From: Bacteroidota bacterium | GTDB lineage: Bacteria; Bacteroidota; Bacteroidia; Bacteroidales; Lentimicrobiaceae | Assembly: GCA_009773515.1 (NCBI GenBank) | Contig: WSXX01000015.1 | Span: 54,913 to 118,912 of the forward strand | Length of the DNA stretch: 64,000 bases | Reading direction: 5' to 3' | Shown here: positions 53,466 to 61,414 of the stretch, in pieces | How positions within the stretch are numbered: the first letter of the stretch is position 1 | How the letters are laid out: every line of letters starts with the position of its first letter | Notes under the pieces: generated by a model | Seen by the model: the letters and a program-made list of their open reading frames with translations, nothing else | Told to the model about the DNA's origin: nothing | The model's database searches: none | Translations under genes and position numbers: made by a program

Positions 53466-54257
53466 ATGACTGCTATGCTGATCCCTCTTTTTTTGCAAAT
53501 CCGCCTTCTTGATATTGTTGACATTGTATTGGTTGCGATAATGATTTATGCCATTTACAATTTGGTTAAGGGAACCGCTGCCATCAATATTCTGCTGGGA
53601 ATTATTGCTGTTTTTCTGGTTTGGCGACTGGTTCGTATTCTCGAAATGGATTTGCTTGCCGAAATTCTGGGAGCTTTTATCAGTGTTGGGTTTATTGCGT
53701 TGATTATCGTATTTCAGCCTGAAATAAGAAAGTTTCTGTTGTTGTTGGGAACTTCCGCGTTTAACCGGAAAAAAGGAAACCGTTTTTTTTTCTGGAAAAT
53801 CAAGGATGGCAATAAGAACCTTACGGATATAGATCCCATTGTGCAGGCATGTTTTCACATGGCAAATGCCCGCACCGGAGCCCTTATTGTTATGGGTCGC
53901 GTCAATGAACTTGAGGATTATGTCACTTCTGGCGAACTGCTTAATGCCCGTATTTCAGATCAATTGCTTGAAAACATTTTTTTTAAAAATTCACCTCTTC
54001 ATGATGGGGCAGTCATTATCAGGAACAACACAATTATAGCCGCAAGTTGTATTCTTCCGGTTTCAAACAACGATAGTTTACCAGGTCATGTTGGATTGCG
54101 TCACCGTGCAGCGGTGGGCATTACCGAGAAATCTGATGCAGTTGCTATTGTAGTTTCAGAGCAAACCGGAAAGATTTCGTGGTGTGAAGCAGGGGAGTTG
54201 CAATTAAATATTCCTCCGTCGAAACTGAAGGTAATGCTTGAGGAGGTGTTTGGGTAG
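53466..54257 (+). CDS. cdaA: Diadenylate cyclase CdaA
   Basis: Makes cyclic di-AMP from two ATP. The 263-residue protein has three N-terminal membrane helices (~15-31, 38-56, 68-85) and a cytoplasmic DAC domain with the catalytic DGA motif (180-182) and RHR (212-214). A later in-frame ATG (53475) is also possible. Cyclic di-AMP controls potassium, osmotic and cell-wall homeostasis. Confidence 0.95.
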   Translation: MTAMLIPLFLQIRLLDIVDIVLVAIMIYAIYNLVKGTAAINILLGIIAVFLVWRLVRILEMDLLAEILGAFISVGFIALIIVFQPEIRKFLLLLGTSAFNRKKGNRFFFWKIKDGNKNLTDIDPIVQACFHMANARTGALIVMGRVNELEDYVTSGELLNARISDQLLENIFFKNSPLHDGAVIIRNNTIIAASCILPVSNNDSLPGHVGLRHRAAVGITEKSDAVAIVVSEQTGKISWCEAGELQLNIPPSKLKVMLEEVFG

Positions 54258-54276
54258 TTATTTGCATGCAACAATA

Positions 54277-54364
54277 CCCCTGACAGGGTTTGGGGTTCCG
54301 CTATAGTCAGCAACCCGGCAGAAGTATGCGAACCTATTAATAGAGCAGGAAACCCTGTCAGGGG
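54277..54364 (+). repeat. 88-bp repeat, copy 4 (upstream of the transposase)
   Basis: Perfect ends CCCCTGACAGGGTTT (54277-54291) and AAACCCTGTCAGGGG (54350-54364). A truncated start of another unit (CAATACCCCTGGGTAGCG) follows near 54380. Confidence 0.93.
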
Positions 54365-54447
54365 TGGCGATACAGGCGACAATACCCCTGGGTAGCGATG
54401 AAAGGCCTGCATTTGGATTATGGATACTGGAAATAATATGATAATTT

Positions 54448-55191
54448 ATGCAGAAGATTGAATCTCTTACTGAAGGTCGATTGTACCATATTTACAACCG
54501 TGGTATTAATAGCTGTAACCTTTTTAAAGGAAGCGACAATTATAATTATTTTCTAAAGCTTTACGCGAAATATATTGATCCTGTCGCTGAAACCTATGTA
54601 TGGGTTTTGATGCCAAACCATTTTCATTTTTTGGTTTGGTTGAAGGATGGTAATCCGGCAGATGCTGGCGGCATCAATACCCCTGACAGGGTTAGGTGTT
54701 CTGCCATTGTTAACAACCAGGCAGATGCTGGCGAACCTATTGATAGAGCGGGAAACCCTGTCAGGGGTGGCGATGGAAATACTGCTGGGAGTGCCAACCT
54801 TTTAGCTGATGGCGATGAAAATTCCAGCATGTCCTTCAACGTGTCGAAGCAATTATCAAATCTTTTCAACGCATATGCCCAGGCTTTTAATAAACGAAAC
54901 GCCCGACATGGTGCACTTTTCGAAAGGCCATTCAAACGTAAACTGATCGACGAGGAATTATACCTTATAAACCTGATTCAGTATATACATAATAATCCTG
55001 TTCATCATGGATTTTGCGAGCAGGCTGTGGATTATCCCTGGTCTTCATATCGCTCATGTATTTCAGAAAAGCCAACTAAAATTCAAAGGGAAAAGGTAAT
55101 TACTTTGTTTGATGATGTCCCCAATTTCATTTTTTGTCATAACCGTAAATTGAAAATGGAAGAAATTGACAGATGGTTGTTAGCCCCTTGA
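54448..55191 (+). CDS. REP-associated tyrosine transposase-like protein (Y1/HUH, IS200-like fold)
   Basis: A 247-residue protein. The opening RLYHIYNRGINSCNLFKGSDNYNYFLKLY, the HUH motif in MPNHFHFLV (His58, His60), and the C-terminal QYIHNNPVHHGF...DYPWSSY place it in the RAYT group of single-strand transposases; the likely catalytic Tyr is Y179. Residues ~78-107 are encoded by copy 5 of the 88-bp repeat, inserted in frame between the HUH motif and the Tyr helix, together with ~20 further low-complexity residues. Its last codons (AP-stop) lie in a degenerate half repeat. It may still fold if the insert is a loop. Confidence 0.85.
   Translation: MQKIESLTEGRLYHIYNRGINSCNLFKGSDNYNYFLKLYAKYIDPVAETYVWVLMPNHFHFLVWLKDGNPADAGGINTPDRVRCSAIVNNQADAGEPIDRAGNPVRGGDGNTAGSANLLADGDENSSMSFNVSKQLSNLFNAYAQAFNKRNARHGALFERPFKRKLIDEELYLINLIQYIHNNPVHHGFCEQAVDYPWSSYRSCISEKPTKIQREKVITLFDDVPNFIFCHNRKLKMEEIDRWLLAP
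54680..54767 (+). repeat. 88-bp repeat, copy 5 (inside the transposase gene)
   Basis: Left end CCCCTGACAGGGTT at 54680-54693 and right end AAACCCTGTCAGGGG at 54753-54767, same orientation and length as copies 1, 2, 4 and 6. The open frame is kept through it. A 14-bp direct repeat, GGCAGATGCTGGCG, is at 54657-54670 and 54720-54733. Confidence 0.92.
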
Positions 55192-55229
55192 TGGGGGTAG
55201 CAAACCTGCAGCTGCTCGCGGCAACAATA

Positions 55230-55317
55230 CCCCTGACAGGGTTTGGGGTTCCGCTATAGGTAGCAACCTGGCAGAAGTATGCGAACCCCTTGATGGGGCG
55301 AGAAACCCTGTCAGGGG
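55230..55317 (+). repeat. 88-bp repeat, copy 6 (downstream of the transposase)
   Basis: Perfect ends CCCCTGACAGGGTTT (55230-55244) and AAACCCTGTCAGGGG (55303-55317). The interior CCCCTTGATGGGG (55286-55298) also appears at 55184-55196 over the transposase stop codon. Confidence 0.93.
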
Positions 55318-55466
55318 TGGCGAAGGAAATCCCGCCTGAGGAGGATTTCTAATTTCGTAATTTCCGGCAATCTCATTACTTTTGAGGTCTTCTGGTATTT
55401 TTGATTTATGCTTTTATGGAAGTGTTTTTTTTGAGTATTCTAATCGGTTTAATTAACTTCAGACGG

Positions 55467-56498
55467 ATGAGCTGTATATTATCTGGCAAATGTTCAGTTT
55501 TTTCAGGATTGAAGATTTTAGTTGTATCGGCTGTACTCATTTTTTTATATACAGGTTGCAGTAATCGCAAAGCAACCCCCGACCATAGCCGGAAAATACT
55601 CAAAGCATTTGATTCTGAGTTAATGCAGATTGCCAGAAGATTCGGCAATACACAATCTTTTGAGGCAATAATGATTGCACGTAAACTGCCTGGTATTCAG
55701 CTGCCTTTTCTTTCGGTTAATGATACCTTTGAAGGAACTGAGCTCGAAACTTTTAATCTGCAGCGCGCTAAAGGTGTTTTTTATTATTATTCTGTGGATA
55801 GCCTTCCTGAAAAGATTGCGCAATCTGATTCTCTTATTCTTATTTTTCCTGCAGGGAATGAAAAGAAGACTGAGGAATTCAGAATCGTGGTAAGTTCATT
55901 CAACGAAATTCTTACTGATCTGGGTATGTTGTTTCCTGAAACTTTTGATGCGGAAATATATAAAGGAGGTCGCCAGGTTGGAAACCTGAGTTATTCAGCA
56001 ACCTTCAAACACGGAATGCCGGCCAGTGTTTTATTTAATTTGAAAGCGGGCGGTTTTGATATTGAAACGAAATTGGAAACCACTTTCCGTAAAAAGAAGT
56101 CGTCGGTTGAAGCTCAGTTTACCCTTCATGAATCTGGTAATCAGCGGATAAAAGTTAATATAGATTCAGAGGTGATACAAACTGCATCAGGTGCCATGGC
56201 TTACGATGGCAAACACATCGAAATTGAGATATTCCCCTTGAAGGCAGAGATAAAGTCAGACTATTTATTTTCGCAGGCAGATGCGGCTGATTTTTTCGGC
56301 GAATTTAATAAAAGGTCCGCCATCAAATTGACTGACAGTGAAGGCCTCATTCTGGGAACTATAAAACTGGAGCAGACTGAAGGGAAAAGCCGTATAAACC
56401 TGATGATGTACTACAATGATGGGAGTTCTGAAAACCTCGAAGATTTTTTGCTGACCATCAATAAAATTTTGAATATGAAAACCACCATGCCCCGATGA
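55467..56498 (+). CDS. Hypothetical exported protein, probable lipoprotein
   Basis: A 343-residue protein of no family known to me. I start at the ATG at 55467, giving a basic n-region, a hydrophobic core (LKILVVSAVLIFLYTGC) and a Cys that could be lipid-anchored, though Tyr at -3 is unusual. An ATG at 55416 is an alternative. The mature part is beta-rich with repeated amphipathic strands. It lies 150 bp after the last repeat and converges with the next gene. Function unknown. Confidence 0.6.
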   Translation: MSCILSGKCSVFSGLKILVVSAVLIFLYTGCSNRKATPDHSRKILKAFDSELMQIARRFGNTQSFEAIMIARKLPGIQLPFLSVNDTFEGTELETFNLQRAKGVFYYYSVDSLPEKIAQSDSLILIFPAGNEKKTEEFRIVVSSFNEILTDLGMLFPETFDAEIYKGGRQVGNLSYSATFKHGMPASVLFNLKAGGFDIETKLETTFRKKKSSVEAQFTLHESGNQRIKVNIDSEVIQTASGAMAYDGKHIEIEIFPLKAEIKSDYLFSQADAADFFGEFNKRSAIKLTDSEGLILGTIKLEQTEGKSRINLMMYYNDGSSENLEDFLLTINKILNMKTTMPR

Positions 56499-56566
56499 TG
56501 CTGGTAAAGCTCAAATGCTCTTATATTATGCCGGCCATGTTGGATAGTGTTGGGAAATCGGCCGGA

Positions 56567-57316
56567 TTAAAACCTCAACCGCCCTTCGCCGTCAGGCAAA
56601 CTGTCGAAATGCCTGCTGTTTATCAGATCGTTAGGGTAGGCCATATAGCCGCCGCTGTGGTCGATGTCCAGTCCCGTTACATTAAAAACCGATTGCCACA
56701 CCAGCAATGAGCAATACCAGGTTTCATTTTTAAGGAGTGCGGAAGTTGCATTTTTATTTTCAGCTTTGGCAGGAAAATACTTAGAAGCATTCCATGATGA
56801 AAGTTTACCTTTCTGACTTCGCGCAAAGGCAATAATACTGTCTGTTTCCTCATCGCTTAGCGGAAGTCTGAGCCGGTAGCGGTGACCCTGATAACGGTTG
56901 CCGAAGTTGTGATTGTCGAATGATTCCATTCGGCTGGAAACAAGTGCTTTAATTTCACGCACCTGAAATTCAGCAGGAACATCTTTGGCAATAGATTCGA
57001 TGATGATGGTTCCGGCGAGCAAACTGTCGGGATGCCAATGTTTATATCCTTTGACTACAATTGCAGCATGTCCATAGTTTTTTCCGCCGTTAACAGGCGA
57101 AGTTCCGGGCAGAATATTCAGATTTGGCCTTACCAGAATGTCTCCTTTCTTCAGTTCAAGGGTATCTCCGGGTTCAAAAATAAGTGTAGATAAAAGGTTT
57201 GTTTTCCCTCCTTCAGGAATCGGAGCTTCACTACATCCAAAAATATAAGAGGACAAAACAAACAATATGAGCATTTTATGCTTGCCGTGAACTAATGATT
57301 TAATTGGTTTATTCAT
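56567..57316 (-). CDS. YiiX-like papain-fold (NlpC/P60-type) lipoprotein
   Basis: A 249-residue protein started at the ATG at 57316; a TTG 24 bp upstream is less likely. A lipobox (SSYIFGC) makes it a lipoprotein. GDILVRPN, the YGHAAIVVKG His and the WYCSLLVWQ Cys follow the order of YiiX/YebB-like permuted papain-fold hydrolases, which may cleave amide or acyl links in cell-wall or lipid substrates. The catalytic order fits; the substrate is unknown. Confidence 0.7.
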   Translation of the reverse strand: MNKPIKSLVHGKHKMLILFVLSSYIFGCSEAPIPEGGKTNLLSTLIFEPGDTLELKKGDILVRPNLNILPGTSPVNGGKNYGHAAIVVKGYKHWHPDSLLAGTIIIESIAKDVPAEFQVREIKALVSSRMESFDNHNFGNRYQGHRYRLRLPLSDEETDSIIAFARSQKGKLSSWNASKYFPAKAENKNATSALLKNETWYCSLLVWQSVFNVTGLDIDHSGGYMAYPNDLINSRHFDSLPDGEGRLRF

Positions 57317-57374
57317 AAACCTGACTTTACTAAGCTGCAAAGGTCGTTACAAATAAATAAAAACGTGAGAATAA

Positions 57375-57405
57375 TTTGACTTTTCCTATTATGGACGTAT
57401 ATTTG
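57375..57405 (+). promoter_or_regulatory. Promoter TTTG-N19-TATATTTG for the 57444 lipoprotein
   Basis: TTTG (57375-57378) and TATATTTG (57398-57405) have the ideal 19-bp spacing; the ATG follows 38 bp downstream. Confidence 0.7.
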
Positions 57406-57443
57406 TTATTGATTTCACAATATCAAATTAAAACCAACCAACA

Positions 57444-58583
57444 ATGAAAACAAGACATTTAGCAGGGATTCTGCTCGTGGCTACCCTGTTCTTTAGCCCT
57501 GGATGCGACAAAGAAAAAGACGACAAGCCCAAAGAAATTTCTGCCACAGAGGCAAAAACGGAGTTAAGAAACGCCAGTCAGTCAATTAATACCGACATGG
57601 CAGAGATGATGGAAACACCAGCAATGGTATCACTCGATTTTCTGGCCACCCTTATGGATGAAGGCGATTGGAAATCAAACCTGAAAAACCTGGCCTTCAA
57701 TTCAGGTAAGCTGCACCTTTCAAAGGTTAAATCTGCTTTCCGCAAAAATGCGAATGAAAGAGGTGTAAATGAAGTTGGCGATTATGGAGTTTATCGCTTC
57801 AATTTTGTGATTGACGATTTCGAATTGGTTCAGAGCAGCACCACAAAACTTGAAATTCTATTTCCTGCAAGTGAAGCTGCATACTACTCACAGCAAAACA
57901 ATGCTGAGCTTCTGGTTGATAACCTTTCCTATAAAACCATAACCTATTCCGAGACCTATTGGGATGATTGGAGTCAGACTTGGGTTACTGAGGAATATGA
58001 GGAGGTAATTCCGTTGAGCGCAAATGTGAGGCTGAAAATTGATGGCAGCAGTCTGTTGACCATGACTTATGCTGCAACCTACGACAATAATGGATTCCCA
58101 ACCTCCATGACCTCAAGTATGACCATGGCTCCTTATGAATTTACCACCAGCTTCTCAGGAAGCGGTACAAATTTCAACACAATACTCTCCTTTAAGATGA
58201 GTGGTAATGTGCTGATGGCCTATGATGCAGCGGTGGTTTATACTTCCGATATGGAAGGTGTAGAGAAATTCAGCGGCAGTTATACTGTTTCACCACTGAA
58301 AGTTCAGGGATGGATAAATGTTGCTGTAATTGAAAATCATATGGAATCTGTTGAAGATAACGGAGGTTCATATGACCTGAATTTCCTCAATAGCCAGCTC
58401 GATATGGAACTGATTCATGTGGCGCTGAATGCAAAAATCGGCGATATCGAGTTCCGGATGTTTACAGATCCTGAATATAACGAAACTTATCCTGTTCTGG
58501 CTGTAATATACTCCGACGGAACTTACGAATGGATGGATACCATTGTTGATGACGGATCACTCAAATTTCGTAAAGTGAAATAA
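57444..58583 (+). CDS. Hypothetical lipoprotein (379 residues)
   Basis: A signal peptide and lipobox (LLVATLFFSPGC, Cys about residue 22) mark a lipoprotein. The mature part begins with a charged Lys/Asp linker (DKEKDDKPKEIS), then beta-rich sequence with Ser/Thr/Tyr-rich strands (TYSETYWDDWSQTWVTEEYEE is one acidic, aromatic segment). No family recognised. It is monocistronic, with its own promoter and terminator. Confidence 0.7.
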   Translation: MKTRHLAGILLVATLFFSPGCDKEKDDKPKEISATEAKTELRNASQSINTDMAEMMETPAMVSLDFLATLMDEGDWKSNLKNLAFNSGKLHLSKVKSAFRKNANERGVNEVGDYGVYRFNFVIDDFELVQSSTTKLEILFPASEAAYYSQQNNAELLVDNLSYKTITYSETYWDDWSQTWVTEEYEEVIPLSANVRLKIDGSSLLTMTYAATYDNNGFPTSMTSSMTMAPYEFTTSFSGSGTNFNTILSFKMSGNVLMAYDAAVVYTSDMEGVEKFSGSYTVSPLKVQGWINVAVIENHMESVEDNGGSYDLNFLNSQLDMELIHVALNAKIGDIEFRMFTDPEYNETYPVLAVIYSDGTYEWMDTIVDDGSLKFRKVK

Positions 58584-58607
58584 TCTGCAGTTATTCTATA
58601 TTACAAA

Positions 58608-58634
58608 AAAGCCGGTTTTTAACCGGCTTTTTTT
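58608..58634. terminator. Terminator between convergent genes
   Basis: AAAGCCGGTT (58608-58617) pairs with AACCGGCTTT (58621-58630), followed by T7 on the plus strand and preceded by A6, so it can work in both directions. Confidence 0.85.
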
Positions 58635-58680
58635 ATGTCATTACGTTATTACTACTGAAATTCCTTGTCTGTACATTTTT

Positions 58681-59223
58681 CTAATTGTTCTCTGAGGCGG
58701 CTTGCTGCGCGGCCCGGGCTTCAAACTCACGAACCATTTCTTCAGGTGATTTTCCAAGGTTCAGCAGTGCCGCTTCAGCATCGTCAGAGAGTTCGTGATC
58801 AGGATAAACTGAGAGAAAGTCACGATAAGTTTTCTGCGCCATACCAAGGTTGCTGAGCAGATTTTCGTAAATATAAGCCTTCAGAAAAATTGTTTCTGCC
58901 AGTCTTTCACTTTTAGGATATTCGTTTAATGTGCGATCAACAAGTTCCATGGCTTTTGGGCCGTTGTTCATGCCCATTGCCAGATTTACAGCCTTGTAAA
59001 GATATTGCGGTGCAGTTGAATCTGTTGGATGATTGGTGATGAAATTCAGGTATAAATCCATCAGCTCATTCAGTTTTTCGGGTTCAGGGCGGGCAGCCTG
59101 AGCGGTGAGTTCCTCTTCGAGTTTACTTATGCCTTTAGCTTCACGGTCGCGCTGCGAAGTGCACGAAAAAATAATTGCAGAGCCAAAAATTGTAATAAAA
59201 GCCAGAATGAGCTGTTTTTTCAT
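58681..59223 (-). CDS. TPR lipoprotein, BamD-like
   Basis: A 180-residue lipoprotein (lipobox AIIFSC, Cys about 21). Three to four TPR-like helix pairs (LMDLYLNFITNHPTDSTAPQ, AMELVDRTLNEYPKSERLAE, TYRDFLSVYPDHELSDDAE) follow. It is shorter than BamD (~240). It is downstream of def by 21 bp on the same strand. Confidence 0.75.
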   Translation of the reverse strand: MKKQLILAFITIFGSAIIFSCTSQRDREAKGISKLEEELTAQAARPEPEKLNELMDLYLNFITNHPTDSTAPQYLYKAVNLAMGMNNGPKAMELVDRTLNEYPKSERLAETIFLKAYIYENLLSNLGMAQKTYRDFLSVYPDHELSDDAEAALLNLGKSPEEMVREFEARAAQQAASENN

Positions 59224-59244
59224 GTTTTGCTGATTAGTATGTTA

Positions 59245-59817
59245 TTAGAAAACTTTCTTTTTAATCATCGGAAAAATCATACGGTAGTTGGTTTTTATAA
59301 GGCCTTTTGCAATGTCGCCAAGTCTGCGTTTGAGAATGATTTTACGAAGCGGATTTATATGGTCAACAAACAAAACTCCTTCCAGGTGGTCATACTCATG
59401 TTGTATAACGCGCGCCAGAACGCCTGTGATCACCTCTTTTTTAAACTCAAAATTCTCATCGTAATACTCTATTGTAATATCGGGCTTACGCAATACATCT
59501 TCTCTGATTTCAGGAATGCTCAGACAACCTTCGTTAAAAGCCCACTCTACGCCGCTTTCTTCAGTAATTTTCGGGTTGATGAAAACCCTTTTCAGGTTGT
59601 CTTCTCCCGGAAAATCATCAGCAAAAGGGGTAGCATCAATTACAAACAGGCGGATGTTCCGGTTTACCTGAGGTGCTGCCAGACCTACGCCATTGGATTC
59701 GTACATTGTTTCAAACATATCCGAAATAAATTGCTCAAGAGCTGGATAGTCCTTGTCAATTTCCTCTGCATGTTTCCTCAGACTGGGATGACCATATGCA
59801 ACAATGGGTAATATCAT
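59245..59817 (-). CDS. def: Peptide deformylase
   Basis: Removes the formyl group from new proteins. The three motifs GVGLAAPQV, EGCLSIP and HEYDHLEG carry the metal ligands Cys and two His and the catalytic Glu. I start at the ATG at 59817 (MILPIVAYGHP), the usual N-terminus; the longer frame to 59883 would overlap ruvX. Confidence 0.94.
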   Translation of the reverse strand: MILPIVAYGHPSLRKHAEEIDKDYPALEQFISDMFETMYESNGVGLAAPQVNRNIRLFVIDATPFADDFPGEDNLKRVFINPKITEESGVEWAFNEGCLSIPEIREDVLRKPDITIEYYDENFEFKKEVITGVLARVIQHEYDHLEGVLFVDHINPLRKIILKRRLGDIAKGLIKTNYRMIFPMIKKKVF

Positions 59818-59854
59818 TTCAATTTGCTTTTTGTCGTTGTTCAATAATGCGTTT

Positions 59855-60280
59855 TCAAAAGTTTCCAAAGGATCTGCTTTCAAGATAAGATTGCAGTATG
59901 ATAACCGCGCTTACCATGTCGATCAGCTCTTTGTTCTGTCGTTCCTTCTTTTTGGTGCCGGCATCCAGAATTGCTTTTTGCGCCATTTTGGAAGTAAACC
60001 TTTCGTCTATCCGGGCAATTTTCACATCCGGGAAAGTTTTAGCCAGCAACCTTACGAATGGTTCGATGAATTTAACCGACTCCGATGCCTGATTGTTCAT
60101 TTGCCGGGGTTCTCCAACCACGAAGAGTTCAACCTTTTCACGGTTCAGATAGTCCTTCAGATAGGTGATAATATCTTTTGAATGAACAGTTGTAAGGGGA
60201 GTGGCAATAATCTGTCCCTCGTCGGTGACAGCGAGGCCTACCCGTTTTTGTCCGTAATCAATTGCAAGAATTCTGGCCAA
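59855..60280 (-). CDS. ruvX: YqgF/RuvX family ribonuclease H-like protein
   Basis: A 141-residue RNase-H fold protein. The N-terminal strand ILAIDYGQKRVGLAVTD carries the first acidic residue, VGEPRQMN the middle block and IDERFTSKMA the second acidic site. YqgF processes rRNA or acts on DNA junctions. It precedes def by 37 bp. Confidence 0.9.
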   Translation of the reverse strand: MARILAIDYGQKRVGLAVTDEGQIIATPLTTVHSKDIITYLKDYLNREKVELFVVGEPRQMNNQASESVKFIEPFVRLLAKTFPDVKIARIDERFTSKMAQKAILDAGTKKKERQNKELIDMVSAVIILQSYLESRSFGNF

Positions 60281-60434
60281 AGTTTATAGATGAGTTGAAT
60301 TGCACGTTTCAGGTTGCAAAATTAGTAATAAAATAAGAGTGAAAGCCTGAAAAGTTAGACACGATTTCATTGAGCCAGCCTGACCTATAGATTCTGATTT
60401 GAAAAGAACTGGTAAAAAAACAGCAGGATGCACC

Positions 60435-60457
60435 CCCTCCCTGTTTCTTAGGGAGGG
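60435..60457. repeat. Hairpin CCCTCCCT/AGGGAGGG
   Basis: An 8-bp perfect inverted repeat with a 7-bp loop, followed by GGGGAGGG, which can pair with the left side as well. It lies in the ruvX-dapD divergent gap, upstream of the dapD promoter. Confidence 0.6.
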
Positions 60458-60496
60458 ATGGGGAGGGTAAAAGAAATGTCCTGAGGATTTTGTGTC

Positions 60497-60529
60497 TTTG
60501 AGTCTTTTTACCAAAAAGCACTAACTTTG
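60497..60529 (+). promoter_or_regulatory. Promoter TTTG-N21-TAACTTTG for dapD
   Basis: TTTG at 60497-60500 and TAACTTTG at 60522-60529 with a 21-bp spacer. The -7 box contains a TTG that is in frame with dapD; the real start is the ATG at 60560. Confidence 0.65.
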
Positions 60530-60559
60530 ACGCTCAATAACAGATTAATCATACAGCAG

Positions 60560-61366
60560 ATGCAGGAATATATTGAAAGAGCATGGAACGACCGTTCACT
60601 TTTAAGTCAGAAAGCTTATCAGGATGCCGTAAATGAGGTCGTTTCTTTGTTGGATCAGGGTAAACTAAGGGTTGCAGAACCTGTTGGCAATGAATGGAAA
60701 GTGAATGAATGGGTCAAAAAAGCTGTTATTCTTTATTTTCCGCTCAGGCAGATGGAAGTGAGTGAGGCCGGTCCATTGGAGTTCCACGATAAGATACCTT
60801 TAAAACGAAATTACAAACAATTGGGCGTAAGGGTCGTGCCTCATGCAATTGCCCGCTATGGATCATTTCTTGCCCCGGGGGTTATTCTGATGCCTTCTTA
60901 CGTAAATATTGGTGCTTATGTTGATGCCAACACCATGGTTGATACCTGGGCTACGGTAGGTTCCTGCGCGCAGATAGGTAAAAATGTTCACCTTTCGGGA
61001 GGGGTTGGCATTGGTGGCGTACTGGAACCTGTTCAGGCAGCGCCGGTTATTATTGAGGATGGTTGCTTTATCGGTTCACGCTGTATTGTTGTGGAAGGCG
61101 CTCATATTGGTGCTGAAGCAGTTCTTGGCGCAAATGTTGTGATTACCAACAGCACCCGTATTATTGATGTTTCAGGAAGTGAACCGGTTGAATACAAAGG
61201 ATTTGTGCCTCCGCGCTCAGTTGTGATACCTGGGACTTATCCCAAAAAATTCCCCGCAGGAGAGTTTCAGGTCTCCTGTGCATTGATTATCGGGCAACGA
61301 AAACCATCCACCGATCTCAAAACTTCGCTTAATGATGCCTTACGCGAATACGGTCTTCAGGTATGA
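60560..61366 (+). CDS. dapD: Tetrahydrodipicolinate N-succinyltransferase
   Basis: Fourth enzyme of the succinylase route to diaminopimelate and lysine. The 268-residue protein has an N-terminal helical part (1-~80) and a left-handed beta-helix of hexapeptide repeats (IGAYVDANTMVDTWATVG, IGKNVHLSGGVGIGGV, IEDGCFIGSRCIVVEGA). The active-site Asp/Glu region is intact. Confidence 0.94.
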   Translation: MQEYIERAWNDRSLLSQKAYQDAVNEVVSLLDQGKLRVAEPVGNEWKVNEWVKKAVILYFPLRQMEVSEAGPLEFHDKIPLKRNYKQLGVRVVPHAIARYGSFLAPGVILMPSYVNIGAYVDANTMVDTWATVGSCAQIGKNVHLSGGVGIGGVLEPVQAAPVIIEDGCFIGSRCIVVEGAHIGAEAVLGANVVITNSTRIIDVSGSEPVEYKGFVPPRSVVIPGTYPKKFPAGEFQVSCALIIGQRKPSTDLKTSLNDALREYGLQV

Positions 61367-61414
61367 TTAATCAGGCCTGAGTTGAAATGAATTAAAACAG
61401 TTAGAAACGTTCTA

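Larger units (their letters stand above)
54277..55317 (+). mobile_element. REP/RAYT-like element: transposase flanked by 88-bp repeats
   Basis: Copy 4 and copy 6 of the 88-bp repeat bracket the transposase gene, and copy 5 lies within it. The arrangement resembles REPtrons, in which a single-copy RAYT gene is flanked by the palindromes it mobilises. Confidence 0.55.

Noticed and set aside
53334..53858. 174-codon minus-strand frame over the start of cdaA
   Set aside because: It lies opposite conserved cdaA membrane helices, is low-complexity Asn/Lys/Gln-rich and is a shadow.
59818..59883. Longer start of def
   Set aside because: It would overlap ruvX by 29 bp and adds 22 residues not found in deformylases; MILPIVAYGHP is the usual N-terminus.
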